Below are positions 45,562 through 52,658 of a stretch of 64,000 nt of DNA, in pieces. The position numbers were made by a program, and so were the translations under genes. The stretch is from Fimbriimonadia bacterium. Lineage in GTDB: Bacteria; Armatimonadota; Fimbriimonadia; Fimbriimonadales; GBS-DC. The notes under the pieces are model-generated. The model saw only the letters and a list, made by a program, of their open reading frames with translations, did not search any database and had not been told where the DNA came from. The DNA lies in assembly GCA_026129765.1 (NCBI GenBank), contig JAHCHP010000003.1, positions 124,001-188,000 on the forward strand. The letters are read 5' to 3'. The first letter of the stretch is position 1, and each line of letters opens with the position of its first letter.

Positions 45562-48027
45562 ATGACCTTTGTTGGCTGCTTCTTCTTCGTTTCCCAGTCT
45601 CATGCGCAAAGCGGTCCTCAAGACATTGGACAGTGGGATTGGCTTCTCAATCAGCAAGGCGTCGCCACCGTGTGGCGCGAAAACACGCAAGCGCGAACTG
45701 CCTGGGACCAAGCCCTGAACGGATATGGTCATGCTTCCACAGGGTGGCACGACACTTACGGCGTGCATGCGGTTCTTCTCCCGCACACCTCTCTGACTGG
45801 CGCATTGAAGCGCGGATGGGTGATGTTGTGGGGATTAGGGAAAGAGCGAACAAGTTCCAGTTATGATCGAATCGATTCTTATGCCGCAGATACCGCCTTT
45901 CCGCAAGGACAGGGAGCCGACCAACGCTTCGTCTCTAAAGTCGCGATGACGCCTTTGCTCTTGTGGCATCCCAAAGATGACAACACGACAGACGATTCCC
46001 ACTTGTTTGGTTATGTGCGTTACCTGTTTGATACCGACAAGTGGAACGATCCGAACGCGCCCGGTGACTGGCCCATTTACAAACTTTTCTGTGCGGGGCA
46101 TGCGTTTTTGCCCGATGGAAAACTATTTACTGCGGGCGGCGATGGCGATCTTTGGAGCACGATTTCAGGCGCAAACGGAGATGTGGGCTATGTTGGTTTG
46201 CGTTTGCGAGGAATTTTCGACAGCGCTCAATTCGTTCGTTCTGCCAGCGCGCAACAAAGCTATTTACCCTTTTGGGATACCCAACACACGATGAGCGATC
46301 CGCGTTGGTATCCGACCTTGACGGCATTACCCAGCGGCAGAACCCTGATTGTGGGCGGCACTCGCTGGAAGAATGGCGATCTGGTCAAGTACTCCGAAAA
46401 CTTCGAAGTGTATGACCCCTGCACGGACAGTTTACACTTTAGAGAAGTACCCGAATCTTTACAATCCATACTTGGTTTTCTCTATCCTCGCTTACATTTG
46501 GTGTCCTACATGAACAGCGTGGGAGAGGGGTTAGATACGCCTCGTGTGGTATACACAGGTTTTGACAAGAAAACCTATTACCTGAATGCCCTTCAAACAG
46601 ATTCTGATTGGTTCCCTTACAGCCCCGAACGCAGTCTACATCGGACTTGGGGCAGTTCGGTGTTGTTGCCAAACCCCAAAGACAATCCTCAGAGCCTCAG
46701 CCAACAAGTTTTGAACCGGGTGATGGTCGTTGGTGGAGACAACGGGGCGGTCAACAACAACGTGACCAATTCTACAGAGATCATGACTTTTGGCCATAGT
46801 AATTCCCTGTCAATTGCAAGTGGTCTGCAAATGAATGCTCATCGGATGCACGTGAACACCGTTCTGCTTCCAACGGGTGATGTATTGGCTGTAGGAGGCA
46901 TTAATTCTCGCGTTGAAACATGGGAATACCCTGATAATGTGGTATTTGCCACAGAGTTGTACCCAATGCACCCCAGCACCGGACAGACCCATTGGAAGAA
47001 TCTGGCTCCATCGCCGACAATTGACCAAGACGGCGATGGGATCAGCGATGGGACGCGGGTATACCACTCAACCGCTCTGCTTTTACCGGATGGACGAGTA
47101 TTGACCGCTGGTTCGGCGACCAAAGATAGTAATCAGACATCCATAAACAATCGAGTTCCTACGATCTACTCGCCCCCTTACCTGTTCAATTCCGATGGGG
47201 AACGTCGTTCTGAGACCGAACGTCCTCAAATCGCTGTCGTGTCCACAACGGAACTTAACTATGGACAGGACTTCACTGTGTCCTTTGAAACTCAAAATGA
47301 AAGCGAGGTGGTTTCTGTCCTCTTGATCCGTCCTGGTTCCGTGACCCACTCCTTCAATTTTGAGCAGCGGCTCATCAAGCTCCGGTTTAATAGTGAGTTG
47401 GACTATCTGAAAGTGACCTCCCCTTGGGACCCCGCCATTGCGCCTCCAGGCTGGTACATGCTCTTCTTGTTAGACGAGAACGGCATCCCTTCCGAAGCGG
47501 CGTGGGTCAAGATCAAGCCTCCCAACTGCGAAGGCGAAGCGGCGATGTTCCTTCGTTTGGAGTTACAGGATGTGGCAACGGAGGTGAGCGCGGAGCAAGC
47601 GGATCAAGTGGAGCATTCGCCGATCTGCATAGAGTTCCGGGAACTTGGGTCTGGCGAAGTCGTGGAAAGCTACACGCTGCCGATGTTTGCGCCGGACACC
47701 GAAAGAAAAGTCTCGCTTCCGATCTACACCGATTTATCCCCAACGACCTATACTCTTTACATTCAGCCCTATCGTTCTTGGTTGGGGAAACAGATATCGT
47801 TCCAAGGGGAACAAGACGGTCCGTTATTGGTGTCATTGCGTAATGGCGATGTGAATGGCGATAATGTTGTGGATGCGCTGGATTTAGCCCTCGCGTTGGA
47901 GCAGATAGGCGAAAGCGACAGTGTATCAGAGAGGGTGTGGTCAGCGGATGTAAACTTAGATGGCGTGGTGGATGAGAACGACCTCGCGATCATTGCCGAA
48001 AATCTGGGGGCTGAAGGCGACCAGTGA
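45562..48027 (+). CDS. Secreted copper-radical-oxidase-like protein with dockerin-like tail
   Basis: 821 residues from the ATG at 45562 (GAGGAG 8 bases upstream). A short signal peptide ends near SHAQ. Kelch-type propeller repeats (LPSGRTLIVGG, LPTGDVLAVGG, LPDGRVLTAGS) and a C-terminal DUF1929-type domain follow the galactose/glyoxal oxidase plan. The expected radical and copper ligands are in place: Cys177 (FCAGHAFLPDG), Tyr250 (RWYPTL), Tyr501-His502 (VYHSTALLLPDG) and His596 (SVTHSFN). It should oxidise an alcohol or aldehyde with O2, giving H2O2. The tail has two dockerin-like repeats (GDVNGDNVVDALDL, DVNLDGVVDENDL) without the VLFNFG ending seen elsewhere. The G10 tract upstream may set its N-terminus. 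Confidence 0.85.
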   Translation: MTFVGCFFFVSQSHAQSGPQDIGQWDWLLNQQGVATVWRENTQARTAWDQALNGYGHASTGWHDTYGVHAVLLPHTSLTGALKRGWVMLWGLGKERTSSSYDRIDSYAADTAFPQGQGADQRFVSKVAMTPLLLWHPKDDNTTDDSHLFGYVRYLFDTDKWNDPNAPGDWPIYKLFCAGHAFLPDGKLFTAGGDGDLWSTISGANGDVGYVGLRLRGIFDSAQFVRSASAQQSYLPFWDTQHTMSDPRWYPTLTALPSGRTLIVGGTRWKNGDLVKYSENFEVYDPCTDSLHFREVPESLQSILGFLYPRLHLVSYMNSVGEGLDTPRVVYTGFDKKTYYLNALQTDSDWFPYSPERSLHRTWGSSVLLPNPKDNPQSLSQQVLNRVMVVGGDNGAVNNNVTNSTEIMTFGHSNSLSIASGLQMNAHRMHVNTVLLPTGDVLAVGGINSRVETWEYPDNVVFATELYPMHPSTGQTHWKNLAPSPTIDQDGDGISDGTRVYHSTALLLPDGRVLTAGSATKDSNQTSINNRVPTIYSPPYLFNSDGERRSETERPQIAVVSTTELNYGQDFTVSFETQNESEVVSVLLIRPGSVTHSFNFEQRLIKLRFNSELDYLKVTSPWDPAIAPPGWYMLFLLDENGIPSEAAWVKIKPPNCEGEAAMFLRLELQDVATEVSAEQADQVEHSPICIEFRELGSGEVVESYTLPMFAPDTERKVSLPIYTDLSPTTYTLYIQPYRSWLGKQISFQGEQDGPLLVSLRNGDVNGDNVVDALDLALALEQIGESDSVSERVWSADVNLDGVVDENDLAIIAENLGAEGDQ

Positions 48028-48035
48028 AGAACGAC

Positions 48036-48071
48036 CGAAGCGCGCAGGAATGCCATTCTCTGCGCGCTTCG
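48036..48071 (+). other. Long perfect hairpin between the oxidase and PEP-CTERM genes
   Basis: A 12-bp perfect stem CGAAGCGCGCAG/CTGCGCGCTTCG, with four more pairs possible in the loop (GAAT/ATTC). No T run follows; the ribosome site AAAGGAGG begins 6 bases later. It could be an RNA-processing or stabilising hairpin, or an attenuator. Confidence 0.7.
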
Positions 48072-48091
48072 TTTCGAAAGGAGGATGCATG

Positions 48092-49183
48092 ATGCGATTC
48101 AATAGAGCCTTTGTTCTGGTGTTGGAGATTGTGTTGATGGGGTTTCTGCTGCTGCCAATATCTGCCCAAAGATTGGTCTTAATCAATTCTCCTGCGGATA
48201 CGACCATTGCTGATTGGACTGACATCTCACATAATGGCTCCAGTGTTGCAGGAGCATTATATCATCATTATCGTGATCGCAGTTACCCCTTTGTCTGGTC
48301 GGAGCGGGAGGGCTTTCGGTATTTAACTCCTCAGGGGGGCTACACCCAGAATCTGGATGAAGCGATTACAGGAAGAGTCCGTGGTATGTCCGGCAGCGGA
48401 GTCGTGGTGGGCAGTTCTGGTAGTCTTGCCTTTCGTTGGAAACCGGGAATCGGGATGCAGTCCCTCTCACCGTTTACTGGAGCACCTGCTGCCTGGGCAA
48501 ATAGGTCATCACGAGACGGAAATTGGGCTGTTGGAGGTGATTCTCGCGGACGTGCCTTGATATGGGATGAGAACGGGACCCCATATCCCATAATTGAAGG
48601 TTACGCTCGAGACATTACACCTGATGGTCGGGTGGTTGTAGGTGGTCTTTCCGGCGATGCGGGCATCGGGATGTTTCGTTGGACCGCGGAAACAGGGCTG
48701 CAACGCTTGGCGTGGGGCGGTTCTGCGACGGGGGTCTCTGCCGATGGGAATGTGGTCGTGGGCGATGGTTTGGTGGGGGGACGCGCTGGCGCGGTGCGTT
48801 GGACACCCGAGCGGGGCGCAGAGGTGATCTCTCCCCCAGGCGTTGGAGGATTCGCGAGCGCGGTTTCTGCGGATGGGCGCGTGATTGTCGGTTTTGCCTA
48901 TCCGGGTTCTCAAAAAGTCTTTCGTTGGACGGAGTCGGGGGGGTATGAGTTCTTGGGATTGACCTATCGTCATCTGTTGCCCTCCGGCACTCGTCTTGAT
49001 TTTCCCACCGGCATTTCTGGCAATGGGCGTTATATAGTGGGGTTGGCAGAAACGCGCGAAGGAGCGCGAAAATTTTTGTTAGACACGATGGTTCCCGAGC
49101 CGTCGGGATGGTTGGTCTTAGGATTGGGGTTGGGGCTGTTGTGGAAGCGGAGGAGGCAAGAGGTGAAGCAAAGGGGACTTTAG
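48092..49183 (+). CDS. Secreted PEP-CTERM protein with HAF-like repeats
   Basis: About 363 residues from the second ATG of ATGATG (48092), 7 bases after AAAGGAGG; the ATG at 48089 is nearly equal. A signal peptide (FVLVLEIVLMGFLLLPISAQ) is followed by tandem repeats of the HAF type (GVSADGNVVVGD, AVSADGRVIVGF, GISGNGRYIVGL), a beta-propeller-like extracellular fold. The end has the sorting signal VPEPSGW, a hydrophobic helix (LVLGLGLGLL) and KRRRQ. The final EVKQRGL is encoded by the 76-bp repeat, so the tail was probably reshaped when the repeat was joined. The leader just before the start resembles that of the 3172 gene. Confidence 0.85.
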   Translation: MRFNRAFVLVLEIVLMGFLLLPISAQRLVLINSPADTTIADWTDISHNGSSVAGALYHHYRDRSYPFVWSEREGFRYLTPQGGYTQNLDEAITGRVRGMSGSGVVVGSSGSLAFRWKPGIGMQSLSPFTGAPAAWANRSSRDGNWAVGGDSRGRALIWDENGTPYPIIEGYARDITPDGRVVVGGLSGDAGIGMFRWTAETGLQRLAWGGSATGVSADGNVVVGDGLVGGRAGAVRWTPERGAEVISPPGVGGFASAVSADGRVIVGFAYPGSQKVFRWTESGGYEFLGLTYRHLLPSGTRLDFPTGISGNGRYIVGLAETREGARKFLLDTMVPEPSGWLVLGLGLGLLWKRRRQEVKQRGL

Positions 49184-49240
49184 GCTGTGGAAAGAGCCTG
49201 TTTTGTGGAGGACAAAGGGTTGAGAGGGCGCAAAACGCGC
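49165..49240 (+). repeat. 76-bp direct repeat, downstream copy
   Basis: The second copy of 45171-45246 (75 of 76 identical). Its first 19 bases are the last codons of the PEP-CTERM gene and its end joins the aldolase terminator hairpin. Confidence 0.95.
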
Positions 49241-49256
49241 ATATTGCGCCCTCTCA
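49221..49256 (-). terminator. Hairpin at the end of the aldolase gene
   Basis: A perfect 13-bp stem TGAGAGGGCGCAA/TTGCGCCCTCTCA with a 10-base loop, 12 bases past the aldolase stop codon. Its left arm is part of the downstream 76-bp repeat. No strong T run follows, so termination is probable rather than certain. Confidence 0.65.
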
Positions 49257-49267
49257 GAAAGCATTCT

Positions 49268-50188
49268 TTAGCGGGGGAACTGCAGAAGCGTATCGCGAAT
49301 CTTGTGAGAAATGTCCAACGCTTCGTCGTAAGGTCGCTGCCAGACATTGCGTCCAAAGATCATGCCTGTCGCGCCCGCTTCCATCGAAAGGCGCACTTTC
49401 TTCAGCACATCCTCGTCGTTGCCCTTCTCGCCGCCGGAGATAATCACAAACGTTTTGACAGCGGATGCAATCGAGCGCTGGATCATCTCTTCGTCGGAGG
49501 GTTCCATTGTGTTGTAAGGCTTGGGATGGAGTGCTTTCTTGTCGTCATTGCTCTTCTTGGGGAAGTTGATTTTGACCACATCCGCGCCCAGTTCCGCTGC
49601 CACGCGCGCCGCGTAATCGATCGCATAGAGGCTCTCGCGTCCGCCTTTAGTTTCAACCGCTTCACCGCGCGGGTAAGACCAGACGATCACCGGCATACCG
49701 TACCGCTCTGCTTCCGAGCGCACTTCCATAAACTGCATAAAGTCGTCATCTTGGCGGGGCGAACCCACATAGAGCGTATAGCCCACCGCGTCCGCGCCCA
49801 ACCGGACCGCATCCTCCACCCGCGCATTCAAAGGGGACAGCGCGTGCGCATCGGAAGGGATTTCGGTTTTGCCGTTCAGTTTCAGGATCAACGGAACCTC
49901 GCCCGCAAATCGGCTGATGAACTTCTCGGCGATTCCGTATTGAAATGCCACCGCAGAGAAACCGCCCTCTTTCGCCAAGCGGCAGATGAAATCGGGGTCA
50001 GCAGAAGCTGGGTTCGGGAAGAAATCGCGGGGACCGTGTTCCAGTCCTTGGTCATAGGGCAGCACCATCATCGTGCCGTTTTTGGGACCATAGCCATAAA
50101 GCAGGCGCTGTAAGCGCGTTCGTTTGCCCACACTCAGGTGGTTCATATCGTCTAAAGTCATTCGGGGAGTTGTTGTTGTTGTCATCAA
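49268..50188 (-). CDS. Class I fructose-bisphosphate aldolase, DhnA type
   Basis: 306 residues of the archaeal-type DhnA/FbaB family, which cleaves fructose 1,6-bisphosphate by a Schiff base. Landmarks: MMVLPYDQGLEHGPRDFF near residues 40-57, FQYGIAEKF, KLNGKTEIPSD, YPRGEAVE, the lysine strand ADVVKINFPK (Schiff-base Lys), ISGGEKGND, and GATGMIFGRNVWQR, which holds the phosphate-binding end of the barrel. The start is the ATG at 50188; the ribosome site GAGGTGATC is on the minus strand just before it. Single-gene unit; other glycolytic genes are not near. Transcription ends at the hairpin shared with the 76-bp repeat. Confidence 0.93.
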   Translation of the reverse strand: MMTTTTTPRMTLDDMNHLSVGKRTRLQRLLYGYGPKNGTMMVLPYDQGLEHGPRDFFPNPASADPDFICRLAKEGGFSAVAFQYGIAEKFISRFAGEVPLILKLNGKTEIPSDAHALSPLNARVEDAVRLGADAVGYTLYVGSPRQDDDFMQFMEVRSEAERYGMPVIVWSYPRGEAVETKGGRESLYAIDYAARVAAELGADVVKINFPKKSNDDKKALHPKPYNTMEPSDEEMIQRSIASAVKTFVIISGGEKGNDEDVLKKVRLSMEAGATGMIFGRNVWQRPYDEALDISHKIRDTLLQFPR

Positions 50189-50255
50189 TTGATCACCTCG
50201 CTTCTAAAAGCGTTAGGATTATACCATAAATAAGCGATTCCCTCGTTTGACACGG

Positions 50256-50261
50256 TATAAT
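50256..50261 (+). promoter_or_regulatory. -10 box of the DUF255-like gene
   Basis: TATAAT ends 6 bases before the GTG at 50268, which would be at or next to the transcription start. The TTG at 50247 lies inside the promoter and is a poor start choice. Confidence 0.55.
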
Positions 50262-50267
50262 ACCTCT

Positions 50268-52001
50268 GTGCAGAACTACCGGATCGTTCAAAACTATCAT
50301 CCGCGTTTTCAGGTCTTGAGCGGCGTCGCGCTGATCATGATCCTGTTGGCTTGGACAGGCAAGTTTTTTGACCGCATGGAACATCTCCAGCGTCCCAATG
50401 CGCTCAGCCGCTCCAATTCGCCCTACCTGCGAGGCTGCCAGCATCAAACGGTCTCTTGGCATACCTGGAACGCGAACCCTTTTGCGCGCGCCCATCGGGA
50501 ACAAAAAATGATCTATGTGGATGTCGGCGCGCTCTGGTCAGGTCGGAGCTTGAAGGCGGATACCGATTTCTACGCCAATTCCCAAGTGAACGATTTAATT
50601 CGGGAAAGCTGTGTACCGATTAAGGTGGATGCCGATGCGAGAGAGAAGACGACTCGCTATTTGCGTACCCATGCGCGTTTGATGGCACTGCCCGAACGAT
50701 ATCCCTTAGTGGTGATGATGAACTCTCATGGAGAACCCATCACTGCCTTTTCGCCCCAATCGCGCCCGCTGTTGATTCGAGCCTTGGAAGAAGTAAACAA
50801 ACGGCAGCGAGAGAATCCGCAGCAAGTGCGCGAATTGATTATCAGTTTGCAGAGTAGCTGGCGCGAAATGATGATTGCGGAGGCACAGCCGGGTGTCATC
50901 AACGCCACGCTCTACCGGCAGATGAGCCAAGAACTACTGGCTGCCTTTGAGGAGATCAAGGTTGCAGTGTTTGATCAAGGTCACCCAAAAGCGATTGCCA
51001 ATGCCTGGTTCTTGTTGCACATGGCAGAACAGGATGGGGACGCTCAGGCGAGGCAAACACTGATCCAGTTCCTTGAAGCCTTGCGTCGCAGCGCGCTATA
51101 TGATACGCAACGGGGTTCGTTTCACACGCTGGCAGAAGGCATCTCCAACGGCGCGCCGGTAGGAGGGAAGCGATTAGAGGAAAACGCGATGCTGTTGATG
51201 CTGTATGCGCGCGCCAGTCGTCTGCCCGGAGGTCAAGCGTTAGCACCGGTCACGCATGAAATCGTCGATGGGCTGAGAACCCTGTTTTGGCGCGAAAGAC
51301 CGCCCGGCTTTTTATCCTCCATTGCGCCCTTGGCATACAGCGGCTCGTCTCAAAGCGACTCGCCCGACTTCGACCCCACTTTTTACGTTTCTGCTAACGC
51401 TCTCACGGTGCAGGCGTTGCTGACCTATGAACAGCTGCTTGGCGGACGCACAGAACGGGGGCAATGGGCGCTGCAGAGCGCAAAGCAGACGATGGAGACG
51501 CTGCGCGCCATGCGCGCTTTTCATGGCGAGTTGTACCATTCCAGCCAGCGGGAAGTCAGCGACTGGCTGCGGGATGAGGCGCAAACCGCTGCCGCAGCGA
51601 TGATGATCTATAAGCGCGCCAAAGATGAGCGCTATTTGACTTTTGCTGAAACGCTGATTCGCCACATGATGAATTCGCATCCCGAACCCACCGGCGGATT
51701 TTATGATCTTCGACAGGGGCGTAAACTTAAAATTTCGGTCTATAAATCCAAAAACGAGGAACCCACTCAGTTTGAAATTGTGATTGAACCTTCGGTGACC
51801 GCCATCGATGATGAATTCAGCGCGGATAACCCTCTGGTTGCATGCGCGCTGATGGAGTTTGCGGAGATCACGGGCAATGCCCGCTATCGCGTTCGCGCCA
51901 AAGAAGCCCTCAACGCTTTCGCTCAGAGCGCATCTCAGAACGCTTCTCAAATGGCTTATTACACGGTGGCAGTGGGTAAGTATTTGAATCAGGTACAATA
52001 G
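50268..52001 (+). CDS. Membrane-anchored DUF255-like protein without CxxC
   Basis: About 577 residues from the leaderless GTG at 50268. An N-terminal span (VLSGVALIMILLAW) leads to NALSRSNSPYLRGCQHQTVSWHTWN (in pieces), the conserved opening of the DUF255/YyaL (SSP411) family, and IYVDVGALWSGRSLKADTDF, where active members have CHWCH. The two redox cysteines are gone (ALWSGRS). VPIKVDADARE matches IKVDREERP. The remainder is an (alpha/alpha) barrel-like helical region, as in the family. The thioredoxin reaction is thus improbable; a sugar-binding or scaffold role is open. The next gene (MerR) starts 4 bases after the stop. Confidence 0.8.
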   Translation: MQNYRIVQNYHPRFQVLSGVALIMILLAWTGKFFDRMEHLQRPNALSRSNSPYLRGCQHQTVSWHTWNANPFARAHREQKMIYVDVGALWSGRSLKADTDFYANSQVNDLIRESCVPIKVDADAREKTTRYLRTHARLMALPERYPLVVMMNSHGEPITAFSPQSRPLLIRALEEVNKRQRENPQQVRELIISLQSSWREMMIAEAQPGVINATLYRQMSQELLAAFEEIKVAVFDQGHPKAIANAWFLLHMAEQDGDAQARQTLIQFLEALRRSALYDTQRGSFHTLAEGISNGAPVGGKRLEENAMLLMLYARASRLPGGQALAPVTHEIVDGLRTLFWRERPPGFLSSIAPLAYSGSSQSDSPDFDPTFYVSANALTVQALLTYEQLLGGRTERGQWALQSAKQTMETLRAMRAFHGELYHSSQREVSDWLRDEAQTAAAAMMIYKRAKDERYLTFAETLIRHMMNSHPEPTGGFYDLRQGRKLKISVYKSKNEEPTQFEIVIEPSVTAIDDEFSADNPLVACALMEFAEITGNARYRVRAKEALNAFAQSASQNASQMAYYTVAVGKYLNQVQ

Positions 52002-52005
52002 TGCA

Positions 52006-52437
52006 ATGCAGAGTTATGATCGGCGCGCGGCATCCCGCTTAACAGGCATCTCTGTTTGGCGGTTGCGCTACTGGGAACATACCGACCTGTTGAGACCGAG
52101 CCTGTCCGAGGGCAAGCAACGGCTCTACAGTTTCGCTGATCTTGTGACGCTTCGCGCCATCCAGCAGCTGTTGACGGCGGGGATCTCGCTTCAACGGGTC
52201 CGCCGCATCGTTGCCTCCCTGCATCGTCTCTATCCTCGTTTGGAATCGCCCCTCTGCAGTCTTTCGCTCTTCACCGACGGCGATGGCATTTTTGTGGCGA
52301 CCAGCGACCCGCAAGTCGCGTTGGATGTGTTGAAAGAGGGTCAGTTGGTTTGGAAAGTACCTCTGAGCAATATCGCCCGCGGGCTCCGGCAGCAGTTAGA
52401 CCCCGAATGGGAAGAGGCTGCCACTGTGGAGCGGTAA
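52006..52437 (+). CDS. MerR-family transcriptional regulator
   Basis: 143 residues. The N-terminal winged helix-turn-helix is well kept: YDRRAASRLTGISVWRLRYWEHTDLL and GKQRLYSFADLVTLRAIQQLL, followed by ISLQRVRRIV and a short helix. The C-terminal part (about 75-143) has strand-like stretches (SPLCSLSLFTDGDGIFVAT) and no metal-binding cysteine set, so it may bind a small ligand or none. A TACAAT box at 51994-51999 ends 6 bases before the ATG and no ribosome site is visible, so the message may be leaderless. It is coupled to the DUF255-like gene; the target is unknown. Confidence 0.85.
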   Translation: MQSYDRRAASRLTGISVWRLRYWEHTDLLRPSLSEGKQRLYSFADLVTLRAIQQLLTAGISLQRVRRIVASLHRLYPRLESPLCSLSLFTDGDGIFVATSDPQVALDVLKEGQLVWKVPLSNIARGLRQQLDPEWEEAATVER

Positions 52438-52536
52438 TTAGGAAGCGTTTCTTGCCTCATTTTCTCCGTTTTTCTCCTTTTTAGAAAATTTCTCGAAAAA
52501 GTTGTCCGGTTTTGGGCGTTTCAGGAGTCTTATATA

Positions 52537-52657
52537 TATGGAAAGCAAAAATGATTGGTTCTCCAGTCAGCGCTTTCCAAGGGCGAAATATTTTTAGTAG
52601 ATATGTGGCGGTAGCCGTGCTTTGATCCTCCTTTCGACGGCGCCGCCTTTTTCTTTT
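52537..52657 (+). ncRNA. Candidate structured small RNA
   Basis: Between two convergent genes (52438-52658) there is a nested hairpin: GGAAAGC (52540) pairs with GCTTTCC (52572), and inside it TGATTGG (52552) pairs with CCAGTCA (52563). An AT-rich linker follows and then a strong terminator. A TATATAT stretch just upstream (52531) could be a -10 box, but no good -35 is seen. It could equally be a double terminator region. Confidence 0.4.
52607..52657 (+). terminator. Terminator between the MerR gene and aspS
   Basis: A two-part stem GGCGG-TA-GCCGT / ACGGC-G-CCGCC followed by T5-C-T4. It terminates plus-strand transcription just before the aspS stop codon. Confidence 0.85.
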
Positions 52658-52658
52658 G

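Noticed and set aside
49187-50113. Plus-strand frame (308 codons) opposite the aldolase
   Set aside because: Antisense shadow of a well conserved aldolase; it begins in the 76-bp repeat and has no domain.
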